Origin: Pyrus communis
Taxonomy: Eukaryota; Streptophyta; Magnoliopsida; Rosales; Rosaceae
Assembly (NCBI RefSeq): GCF_963583255.1
Contig: NC_084809.1
Coordinates: 4,639,501 to 4,703,500 of the forward strand
Direction: 5' to 3'
DNA length: 64,000 nt
This document shows, one piece after another, positions 33,517 through 43,100 of the stretch. Both the position numbers and the translations under genes were made by a program. The notes below the pieces were generated by a model. It saw only the letters and a list, made by a program, of their open reading frames with translations, was not told where the DNA came from and did no database searches. Within the stretch, counting starts at the first letter, position 1, and the number at the start of each line of letters is the position of its first letter.

Positions 33517-36500
33517 CTAGTGGTCAAAGAATAACCGAGGATACAAATCCCTCATCCGATCTTCTGTCTCCCACGTAGCTTCCTCGACTGAATGATTCCT
33601 CCACAAAACTTTCACTAAATTCACCGTCTTGTTCCTCAGAACCTTTTCTTTCCAATCTATGATCGTCACCGGTTCCTCGTCATAAGTCAAATCTGGATTA
33701 ATCTCTAACGGTTGAGGAGGTATCACGTGAGACGGATCAGCCACATAATGTCGGAGCATAGACACGTGAAAAACGTTATGCACTCTAGCCAACTCCGGAG
33801 GCAACTCCAACCTGTAAGCTACCTCACCAACTCGCTCTGTGACCATGTATGGTCCGATGTACGTGGGGTTCAACTTCCCCTTCTTTCCAAACCGCACGAT
33901 ACCTCTCCACGGTGAAAGCTTCAGAAATACCCAATCTCCGACTTCATACACTATGTCCGTAGCATGCCGATCTGCTAAACTCTTCTGCCTGTCCTGGGCT
34001 GCTTTTAGGTTAGACTTAATCACCTGAACATTCTGAGTAGTCTCCTCAACAATCTCTGGACCCACTAAGACTCGTTCTCCAACCTCTGACCAACACAACG
34101 GTGTGCGACAGGATCTACTATACAATGCCTCAAATGGCGCCATGCCGATACTCGAATGAAAGCTGTTGTTGTAGGCAAATTCCATCAAATCCAACCGCTG
34201 ATGCCAAGCATCATCGAACTGTAACACAGAAGCTCGCAACATATCCTCCAAAGTCTGAATTGTTCTCTCTGACTGTCCGTCTGTCTGTGGATGATACGCC
34301 GTACTGTAAAGCAGTCTCGTGCCCAAAGCTTCCTGAAAAGCGACCCAAAACTTCGATGTAAATCGTGGATCACGATCCGAAACAATACTCACCGGGACAC
34401 CATGGTACTTCACAATCTTCGAGATAAACAACTCCGCTAAGCGGCCCAAAGAATACTTCTCTCTCACTAGAATAAAATGTGTCGACTTAGTGAGTCGATC
34501 AACGATCACCCAAATGCCGTCAAAGTCATTATGTGTACGCGGGAGCTTGTACACAAAATCCATAGTGATATTTTCCCATTTCCACTCTGGAACGGGAAGC
34601 GGCTGCAACAACCCAAACGGCTTCTTCCTTTCTGCTTTAACCTGCTGATAAACAGCACACCTGCTCACATACTCAGCTATCTCCCTTTTCATACCCGGCC
34701 AATAATAAAATGGTCGAATGGTATGATACATCTTAGTAGCTCCTGGATGCATGGCGTAAGCCGAGATATGTGCTTCATCGAGAATTTCTTTCTTAAAATC
34801 CACATTATTAGGCACGAACATTCTACCCTCTTGCATCAACATGCCATCCGAATCATGAACTCTGAGGTCTCTCCTCCTTCCTTGATCTCGAGCTTGAATT
34901 AGTTCTTGGGTCTCCCTATCAGCTACCTGAGCTTCAAGTACCCGATCAACTAGAATTGGTCTAACTTGAAAATTAGCAAGTAACGCCACTTCTCGATCTT
35001 CTGCTTCTAACCTCACTCCCGTAGCACGCAAGTCCGCCAAAAGAGGAATACGACTAGCGTACAATGCATTGATACGGCCCTGAGACTTCCTGCTAAGGGC
35101 ATCAGCCACTACGTTTGCACGACCAAGGTGATAATCAATCATGCAATCGTAATCGCTGAGCAACTCCATCCACCTCCGTTGACGAAGATTAAGTTCCTTC
35201 TGAGTAAAAAGATACTGAAGACTTTTGTGATCTGTACAGATCCTACATTTCTCCCCATACAGGTAGTGTCTCCACAACTTCAACGCAAAGATGATAGCAG
35301 CGAACTCCAAATCATGTGTAGGGTAATTCAACTCATGAGGTTTCAATTGCCGCGAAGCATAAGCAATCACCCTACCATGTTGCATCAACACGCATCCCAG
35401 ACCATTCAAGGAAGCATCGCTATAAACCTCGAAATCACCACTATCGTCCGGGAGTGCCAAAACAGGTGCATGAGTGAGACAATGCTTCAACTGCTGGAAA
35501 CTCTGCTCACACTTATCATCCCACTCAAATTTAACGTCTTTCCTCGTTAACCTCGTCAGTGGTAAAGCAATCACAGAGAAATCCTTAACGAATCTCCGAT
35601 AATACCCCGCCAAACCAAGGAAACTTCTCACCTCAGTGACGGTTCGCGGTTGCTCCCAACTCTCCACAGCTGCGACCTTCTGAGGGTCAACCAAAATACC
35701 TTGAGCAGAAATGATGTGCCCCAAAAACGCAACTTGATCTAACCAAAACTGGCACTTGCTAAACTTAGCATACAATTGGTATTCCCTCAACCTCTTCAAC
35801 ACCAAAGTAAGATGTCGAACATGCTCCGCCTTCGACTTAGAATACACCAGAATATCGTCGATGAAAACAATAACAAATCTATCCAAATAAGGCTGGAACA
35901 CTCGGTTCATTAAATCCATAAAAGCAGCTGGTGCATTCGTCAACCCAAATGGCATAACCAGAAACTCGTAATGACCGTAACGAGTCCTGAACGCCGTCTT
36001 AGGGACGTCATCCCTACTAATCTTCAGCTGATAATAACCAGACCTCAAGTCAATCTTGGAGAACACACAAGCACCTCGAAGATGATCAAACAAATCATCA
36101 ATACGAGGCAATGGATAACGGTTTTTAATCGTCACCCGATTCAATTGCTTGTAGTCGATACACAGCCTCAAAGTTCCGTCTTTCTTCCTCACAAACAATA
36201 CTGGAGCGCCCCAAGGCGAAGTACTAGGCTGAATAAACCCCTTATCCACTAACTCCTGCAACTGAACTTTCAATTCCCTTAACTCCGCGGGAGCCATACG
36301 ATAAGGAGTTAAAGAAATAGGATTAGTACCTGGAAGCAACTCAATAGTGAACTCCACGTCTCGATCTGGGGGTAGACTAGGTAAATCCTCAGGGAAAACG
36401 TCAGGAAAGTGTCTGACCACTCTCACATCCTCAACTCTGTTAGGAACAACCTCATCTAGCACCACATGAGCTAGGTACCCCTGACAACCTTTAGACAACA

Positions 36501-37320
36501 ACTTTTTCGCTCGTAAAGCCGAAATAACGCCGTGTCTCACCCCACTCTGCTCACCCACAAAAGTAACCACAGGTAGTCCAGGACGGTGAAACGTAACTAC
36601 TTTCCCGTAACAATCAATGTTGGCACGATAGAAATACAACCAATCAGTGCCTAGAATCACATCAAAGTCAACAATATCTAACGGGATAAGACCAGCTGAT
36701 AAAACAACACCCTCAACTATCACTGGACATCCTGGGTACACACGGTCTACGATACATCTCTCTCCTCTAGGCATAGCGAACTCTAAATCATACCCTAGAG
36801 GTGTGGGGCGAGGTTGCGTCACTTAAGCAAATGTATGAGAAATCACGGAATGTGTAGCTCCACAATCAATTAAGACTCTAGCAAAATAACCAAGAATATT
36901 TAACATACCCATAATCAAGTCTGGGTTGTTCTGGGCATCCTGCAGAGAAATATTGTGAATGCGCTCCTGGCCCTGCTGACGTCCGCCGCGGCCTCTGCTC
37001 GCCTGAACACCACGTCCCTGAGCACCACGCCCCTGACTGGGCTGACCCGACTGTCTTGAAGACCCTGCACTACTAGTGGCAATCTCCCCTTGCTGATACT
37101 GTCCTCCCTGGTGCCACTGAGAACCGCCGGCTGCAGCTGGAGGATACGGCATATAGCCGCCAGAATACTGAGGATAGCCACTCTGAGAATAGGGATCCTG
37201 GGGATACTGATACTGTCCCGGAGCATAAGGGACAGCATCACCCTGATAGTGGTAGGCACCACCTCGACCTACCTGGCCGTAGCTACTCGGACCCTGGTAT
37301 GTGGAAGGGTCGTAGCCCAC
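33517..37320 (-). pseudogene. Gypsy gag(remnant)-pol polyprotein with one in-frame stop
   Basis: One reading frame runs 37320 to 33517, interrupted only by TAA at 36823-36825, between protease and the rest of pol. Upstream part: Gln/Tyr/Gly-rich gag tail, then the protease start DCGATHSVIS, where DSG is usual. Downstream part (1101 codons): LGTDWL, reverse transcriptase ([15 protein letters not shown].., FIDDILVYS with the catalytic pair at about 321-323), RNase H ([11 protein letters not shown]), integrase (HPGATKMY.., CAVYQQ with the second zinc cysteine replaced by Tyr, [32 protein letters not shown]) and a C-terminal chromodomain-like end ([20 protein letters not shown]). No gag zinc knuckle remains. 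The stop, the lost primer site and the altered zinc residue make it non-autonomous. Confidence 0.9.
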
Positions 37321-37322
37321 TT

Positions 37323-38392
37323 ACTGGTATGTGGAAGGGTCGTAGCCCCCCTGCCTCGAGTGACCACGCTCGTCCTCGGGGATACGTATCACCTATATGC
37401 GAAACAACTATAAAAACGTTAATTTTAAAGCACATAACCAACTTCTCGTAATAACTTCTCATACATTGCTCAAAATGGACAAATGAATATACCAACGTGC
37501 TCTACACAACCTCAGGATCACACCCATATTTTTAGAAAAATTTTCCACCGCCGCACGCGCCCCCACGCGCCGGCCACTCGCAGGCACGTGCCTGGCACGC
37601 TAACGGCGTCAACTGACGCCGTAAGGAATATTCCGTCAGTTTTGACAGATTTCGTTAACGGCGTCAGGAATATTCCGTCAGACTTGACGGAATATTCCGT
37701 CTCCTTCTCCGGTGAACCTCCGGTGCTGTCGCCGGCGCCGGAAAATCGCAAAACCTGCAAATCGTGATTTCTCTCTCGTTTTTCAACCATTTTTCACAAT
37801 TCTTGTACCAAAATGACGCCTAGAACTAGGAGAACACAACCATACCATTTTTAAGAGGTAAAACCTACGAAATCTCACTTGTCACCAAACTCAAACTCCG
37901 GCCAACTTCGAACAGGGCGATCCCGACGTCCAAATTCTTCAAACGAAGTACTCTGAGACTCCTTGGGAGCTCACCAAGTCACCTAAGAGCTTCAAAATCC
38001 CAAAAACGTGCTAAAGTACGTTTGCATGAATAGTACCCCAAACGGAGCTCGCGAAATCAACGTGAAAACGATGATAACCTTACCTGAAAATGGTACAGCT
38101 GCACTCATCTCTGCCTCACGAGCTCGAAGGTGTACTTGGTTCCCTCGATCTGCAAGGATTTGAGGGGTTTTGGGTTTGTCCGTACGTTTTCGAAGAGAAA
38201 GGGAAGAAATGGGAGCACAGGAGAGAGACAGGGAGAAAGACAAAGGGTGAGGGAGATGACAATGTGTGTGTGTGTGTGGCCCAGCACATGCCAACACCAC
38301 ACAAAACGACCAATAAACGTAAAAGAACTAACTAGGGGTAAAGTAGTCATTTCACAAGTGAGTTTTCGATAACTTCGGGACGGAATGTCACA
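37323..38392 (-). repeat. Gypsy 5' LTR, inner 1.1 kb missing
   Basis: It corresponds to 32381-33459 of the other LTR with scattered substitutions and a roughly 27-bp difference near 37570. The inner boundary is at ACTGGTATGTGGAAGGGTCG. Thirty bases further in, the remaining gag frame repeats the same TGGTATGTGGAAGGGTCGTA string (37295). Confidence 0.85.
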
Positions 38393-38397
38393 CCAAA

Positions 38398-38790
38398 AGT
38401 TTGTTTTTGGTGATTTTTGTTGTATGCGATCTCGGAGGGTATACAAACAAGTGTAACGGTTGGATTGTTCAAATTAGTTTTGTAGACCACGTCCCATCAA
38501 AACAATAGATTCAACAAATACTTACAATTTATGATCATGTTCGTTCCTTGTATTCTTTTAGGGTCAAGGAGTGTTGTGATAAATCATCAAAATCTAAGCT
38601 AAATAACGGTTAAATCATGATTTCCATTTCTAACCATCGAAAGATTTTTTCCCGTTAGCTAATCCCTGAAAATTTGTTTTTGGTGATTTTTGGGTTATGT
38701 GATCTCGAAGTATATACAAACTAGAGTTTGACAATTGGATCGTTCAAATTAGTTTTGCAGACTATGAAAATCATCAAAGGAATTGAATAT
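38398..38790. repeat. Degenerate tandem array, right part
   Basis: It continues the array begun at 30735: AAGTTTGTTTTTGGTGATTT, GCGATCTCGGAGG.TATACAA and GGTTGGATTGTTCAAATTAG recur at about 38660-38760 after a half unit. The Gypsy TSD CCAAA lies exactly at the break. Confidence 0.55.
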
Positions 38791-38796
38791 GTCAAA

Positions 38797-38924
38797 GGGG
38801 TGTGCTATCTGCACACCTCTTGTTAATTCCTATCCTTTGATCTTCTTTAATTTAGTTGATCTGACGGTTGCAAATTAAAAGGGTGTGTATGAAGTAAATA
38901 GGAGTGTGTGGATATTACACCCCT
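38797..38924. mobile_element. hAT-like MITE (GGGGTGTG ends), 128 bp
   Basis: It starts GGGGTGTGCTATCTGCACAC and closes GTGTGGATATTACACCCCT. It is flanked by near-identical 8-bp duplications ATGTCAAA (38789-38796) and ATGCCAAA (38925-38932). Same family as 1408-1555 and the 23-bp remnant at 21450. Confidence 0.75.
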
Positions 38925-38949
38925 ATGCCAAAATGTTCCTCACCTTTGC

Positions 38950-39221
38950 CGTCTAAATCATAAAATCTACATTTGTGTGACGAAACCTATATGGTCTGTC
39001 GCTCAAAGGTTGCCATATACAAGCCAAGTTTTTTCCTTGGCACGAAAACTTTACCCGACAAAGGACAATTTGCCCATAGAACTACTTTTGTCGGGCAAAA
39101 GCCTTTGAAGAAACCAAAATGTTGACCCTTTTTGCCCGACCCACGTTTGGATTTTGTTGGGTAGATGATTATTTGCCAAACGAAAGTTTGTTCATCGGGC
39201 AAATAGTAATTTTTGGTAGTG
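38950..39221. mobile_element. CACTA (EnSpm-like) terminal fragment
   Basis: Read on the minus strand from 39221 the sequence starts CACTACCAAAAATTACTATT, a CACTA-type terminus. It is followed by subterminal repeats of TTTGCCCGA (near 39200, 39140, 39085 and 39050). It abuts an interrupted PGG exon at 39222. The other end was not found, and no transposase is present. Confidence 0.65.
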
Positions 39222-39350
39222 TTGAATTTTCTGCATCTTTTCCTATTTCTTTATGGTTTTTTCTAAATGCTTTTTGTGATATCATATTATCTAATATTTA
39301 TAGATTCACAATACTTGGGATTTGCAATGCTCTTAATCTCTTGCACTTTT
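39222..39350 (-). pseudogene. psiB: 5' part of a PGG exon, cut by a CACTA element
   Basis: Minus-strand translation gives VQEIKSIANPKYCES, a stop, then MISQKAFRKNHKEIGKDAEN. This aligns with the start of G3 exon 8 (EVESVV.., MTPREVFMKSHKELGKEAEE). It ends exactly where the CACTA terminus starts, so the membrane helices are missing. Confidence 0.7.
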
Positions 39351-39480
39351 TGCGACAAAAGATTTTTACGGATATCACTATGAATAAAGAGGGAGTCTTA
39401 CCATCAATTGCCATATCATTTTGTGCAATTAAATATGGAATAAAGAAAACATGTTATAACCCTACATAGATGACTTGCTC

Positions 39481-39811
39481 TGATGTAGCTAATGCAGGAG
39501 GAACCAAGGAGTCTTAGGGAGACAAGGATAGATGGTCTGGGAATCACTAAATCAGGGGTAACAGAATCGCTCGACGTCGTTAATCATGGATTCACTCGTA
39601 CTACCAAGCCAAATGCTTAATTTTATGAGGAGGAAACACTCACACTCACTTACTTCAATTGCACAAAGCAAATATACATTTAATTGATACAAGAGATAAT
39701 TAAAACTAAAGAAAGTATATTGGAGTTGTAATGCAATCTAATAAAAAGCATGACTTTGATAAATAAGAATCCACCAACATCCACATTTGATATAGGAAAT
39801 GTACTGCATCA
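39481..39811 (-). repeat. Solo LTR inside psiB
   Basis: It runs from TGATGTAGCTAATGCAGG to AAATGTACTGCATCA, a 331-bp TGATG..CATCA LTR matching the LTR at 18437-18814. Flanking 5-mers do not match. It separates the exon 5 remnant from the PGG piece. Confidence 0.55.
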
Positions 39812-39960
39812 AAATGGGATGCCTTTATTTCTCCTTTTGGTTTGAGAGAGGCCTTTGGTTTTATTTTTTGTTTGAGAGATGCCTTTGGTCATTCACATCA
39901 ATTTCAGGTTTATGAACATTTACACGACTATCATTAATGGGAGGAAGAAGTTTTGTGCAC
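39812..39960 (-). pseudogene. psiB: exon 5 remnant of an ankyrin-PGG gene
   Basis: One minus-strand frame reads KLLPPINDSRVNVHKP and EIDVNDQRHLSN, aligning with G3 exon 5 (LPPIDND..SDQRHVSDQ) and G2 exon 5 (DPVNDQRG). The exon is cut by the solo LTR. Confidence 0.6.
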
Positions 39961-39989
39961 TCGATCATTAATTCGAAGCAAAATTCTTC

Positions 39990-40185
39990 TGAAACAAGAT
40001 TTGTATATATATATTTTTTAAATACTAGCAATGAGCCCACATACTATGTGTCCGAGAAATTAACAGAGCGGGAAGTTAAAAATATAAATAAAAAAAGTGG
40101 TGAAATAGTTATCTGTTTATCATGGAGATTAACATAATGGGAAGTTAAAAAAAAAAAAAGTGGTGGATATTATAAACTTGTTATT
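39990..40185. repeat. Minisatellite/Helitron-like repeat, left of Copia-B
   Basis: ATACTAGCAATGAGCCCACA is followed by a short hairpin (CACATA/TATGTG, minus strand) and by units with GTTATCTGTTTATC.TGGAG, ATTAACA and AAGTTAAAAA. The same sequence continues at 45559-46080 on the other side of Copia-B. Confidence 0.45.
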
Positions 40186-40189
40186 TAAG

Positions 40190-43100
40190 TGTGATTGTGT
40201 AAATCCTAAATTAGATTTGACTCTAGTTATTCTTCCCTATTAGGACTTGTATTCATTGGAGGAGAAGGATTTCTTCTCTTTCTTATTACTATAAATAAAG
40301 GCGTTGCGTAGGGGAATAACACATCTTCTACACAACCCTACAAACACATATCTCTCTATATTTTCCATGTGCCGCCGGCCCACTCTCCCATGTCAGTTAA
40401 ATATAGGCCACAACACGTTATCAGCACGCTCCTACCGCTGCCCTTAGGAATCTGATGTGGAAGTTTTCTGCATCAAACCAGTTCATCAATATCATCGCGC
40501 AATCAGGTTCTTTCAAAACAACGGTTTTTATCTCGATATTTTTGTAGCTCTGATAGCATGAACATTCAAGATAATGCATGACCCAACTTTACGTTTTTTG
40601 AATTTTAGATTCTACATAAATTGTATATGCATTATATCCATAATTGTTGAATTATGTGAATTGATATTGCCATGAATTGCATCAAATATGCTCATGCATT
40701 AAATTATATATTAAATATGCATTGAATTAATTTAGAAATTGAAAAAATTATTAAAATATGGATTAGGGTTTCGTTCTAAACCCTTCCACCGTGTGAGCCG
40801 TGGTTGGTGAGTCGCCAAGCCGTCAAGCCACTAGCCCCAGGCCTACAACTTCTGTGGTTGAGCTGAGCCACGAGACCACGAAGCCAAAGGCATGGGTTTC
40901 TGGCCTGAAATCCAAAAAAAAAACTCGATGCATTCCATGATGTCTTCTCCTTTAGGGGGGGCCTACAGCCCAATCCTGAAGGGTTTTTGATCAAGATTCG
41001 TTCAAATCTCATCGGTTTTTCTTCGAAATTCGAAGTTAATTTTTCTAGGGTTTCTACAAATGTTGAGAGTCTCTACTCTCCGTTTACCTCTATAGGTCAC
41101 TGTCGATTGGCTTCAAAATTCCAAGTTAATTTTTCTAGGGTTTCTACCCACAGTTTTTTTGCCATGATTTTTGCACCATGACACGGTCGCCTGAAGTGGT
41201 GGCGCCGGTCTCTATCTCCAGCGAGTTCACCCAGTTAGCGCTGGGGTGTTTGGTCCAAATTCCAAGCCTACTTGGGCTTGGCCCGTTCTCGGTAAGCACC
41301 AGCCCTTTGGGATTTGGAGCTTTTCTCGGCCCTCCTTGGCCACGATGTTTCCGTATCTTGGACCACAGAGGATCACAGCATGCGTGGCTATTACAGTTTC
41401 CATGCACCAGATCAGAGCCCGTTTGGACCTCTATCTTTGGGCTTGCACATGCAGCCCATTTTCTGTGATGCTAGGCCTGCCTACATACTAGGCACGTGCC
41501 TACCCCATCCCAGTTTTAGGCTTGGACCTCACGACACCAATTCACTCAGCCCACCCATGGGCTTTGGTCTAAATTTTTGAGCCCGAGTTTTAATTGCCTA
41601 TTGTTTTTAGGCACTTTTGGGTTTTATAATTTTTCACCCACACTTTATATTTGGCCCGAAATCCAAATAATTAATTCAATTATAATTCTAGACTTGAAGT
41701 TCCATTTGCATATTTTATTGTTGCATATTTTTGTATATATATTTGTGTTTGTCTGTAAGAACATATGAACCTGAAGGTCATAATTATTTCGAAACCTGAA
41801 GTTTCTAGAAATATGCCTTATTTGAAAACCTAAAGTTTTCCTTAAAAACCTCACCCATGAAAACCCGAAGTTTTTTCATGAAAATTTAAACCAATACATG
41901 TTTATTAGAACCTGAATGTTTTACTTCTATGTGAATGGATTGATTTTTTCTCCATTACACTAACCACATCTTGTCCATTTATTTTGTGATAGGAACATGT
42001 CGAATTTGAACAAACTTGACTTTACCGTTCTGGAGGTATGTGGAAGAAATTACCTCAAGTGGGTCCATGATGTCAAGTTCCACCTTACTACAAAGAATTT
42101 ACGTCTCGCCATTGAAGATGAGACGGACAACCCGGTTGGCAAAGCTGAGAAAGCCAATGCCATGATCTTCATCCGAAGACATCCATGACGCACTGCAAAC
42201 TGAGTACCTTGTTGAGGAGGATCCACGTACACTTTGGGTCGTTTTGGCTGATCGTTTTGATCACCAAAAAGACATCTTCTTGCCTGATGCAAGACATGAT
42301 TGGCAGCATTTGTGCTTCCAAGACTTTAAGTCTGTGAATGAATATAATTCTGAAATTTATCGAATCCAATCACTTCTCAAATTTTGTAACGAGACTTTGA
42401 TCGAAAATGATCTCCTGGAGAATACCTATTCGAACTTCTCTGCTATTAATATTGTCCTACATCAACAATATAGGGCTCAGAAGTTCACTAAGTTTTCGAA
42501 TTTGATATCTGTTTTACTTTTAGCTGAAAAACAGAATTAGTTGTTAATAAAAAATCAACAAGCTCGACCTACTGGGTGATTGCTGTGTCTAAATCACACT
42601 ATAACACAAATAAATGCCCAAAACGCCAAAATAGGTGTGGTAGAGGAGGCCAAAAGCCACCCGATCAAGGTCAACAGAGCCAATGCCCATCTAAGGGAGG
42701 AAACCGAGCCTAGAAGCTCCCTAACCTCGCTACCAAGGCCCCAAACTTCAAGAATAAGGGCAAAGCACCTGAAACCATGGATGCAGACATGTGCTATCGT
42801 TGTGGTTCAAATGACCATTGGTCCCATGTTTGCTAAGCTCCCCATAAGGTTGTAGCTGAATATCATTCTCGTCATACGAAGTTTGAATCAAACTTTGAGC
42901 AAGTGGATGAACCGAATAGTACCAAAATGGAGGTTTCTGACTTTCAGGAGGATACCACACCTATGGAAGATTAGAATCTTAGATATAAACTATTTTCTAT
43001 TGAAATTTAGACAACGGGGCTGAATTCCACCAAGTGGCCAAACCCCTCCTTGTTTTTTGGTTTAATTTTGAACAAGTTTCCTTTACGGATTATTTGTTGG

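Larger units (their letters stand above)
31275..38392 (-). mobile_element. Ty3/Gypsy chromovirus-type retrotransposon, 5' end deleted
   Basis: Flanked by 5-bp TSDs CCAAA (31270-31274 and 38393-38397). The 3' LTR is full length (31275-33459). A polypurine tract (minus strand GGTGGGTAGGT, about 33460-33470) adjoins it. The 5' LTR is truncated on its inner side (37323-38392), and the primer site and most of gag are missing. The pol order protease, reverse transcriptase, RNase H, integrase, C-terminal chromodomain-like segment places it in Gypsy, probably the Tekay/Del lineage. The intact TSD means the deletion arose within the element. Confidence 0.9.

Noticed and set aside
33712..36252. Plus-strand frames opposite the Gypsy pol gene
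   Set aside because: Shadows of the minus-strand polyprotein.
36823..36900. Possible separate gag and pol genes in the Gypsy element
   Set aside because: Both parts are in the same frame and homology runs through the TAA, so a point nonsense change is simpler.
40740..41580. Frames around 40776-41580 in the left interior of Copia-B
   Set aside because: They overlap on both strands, have no recognisable motif and lie before the gag start, in the leader of the element.
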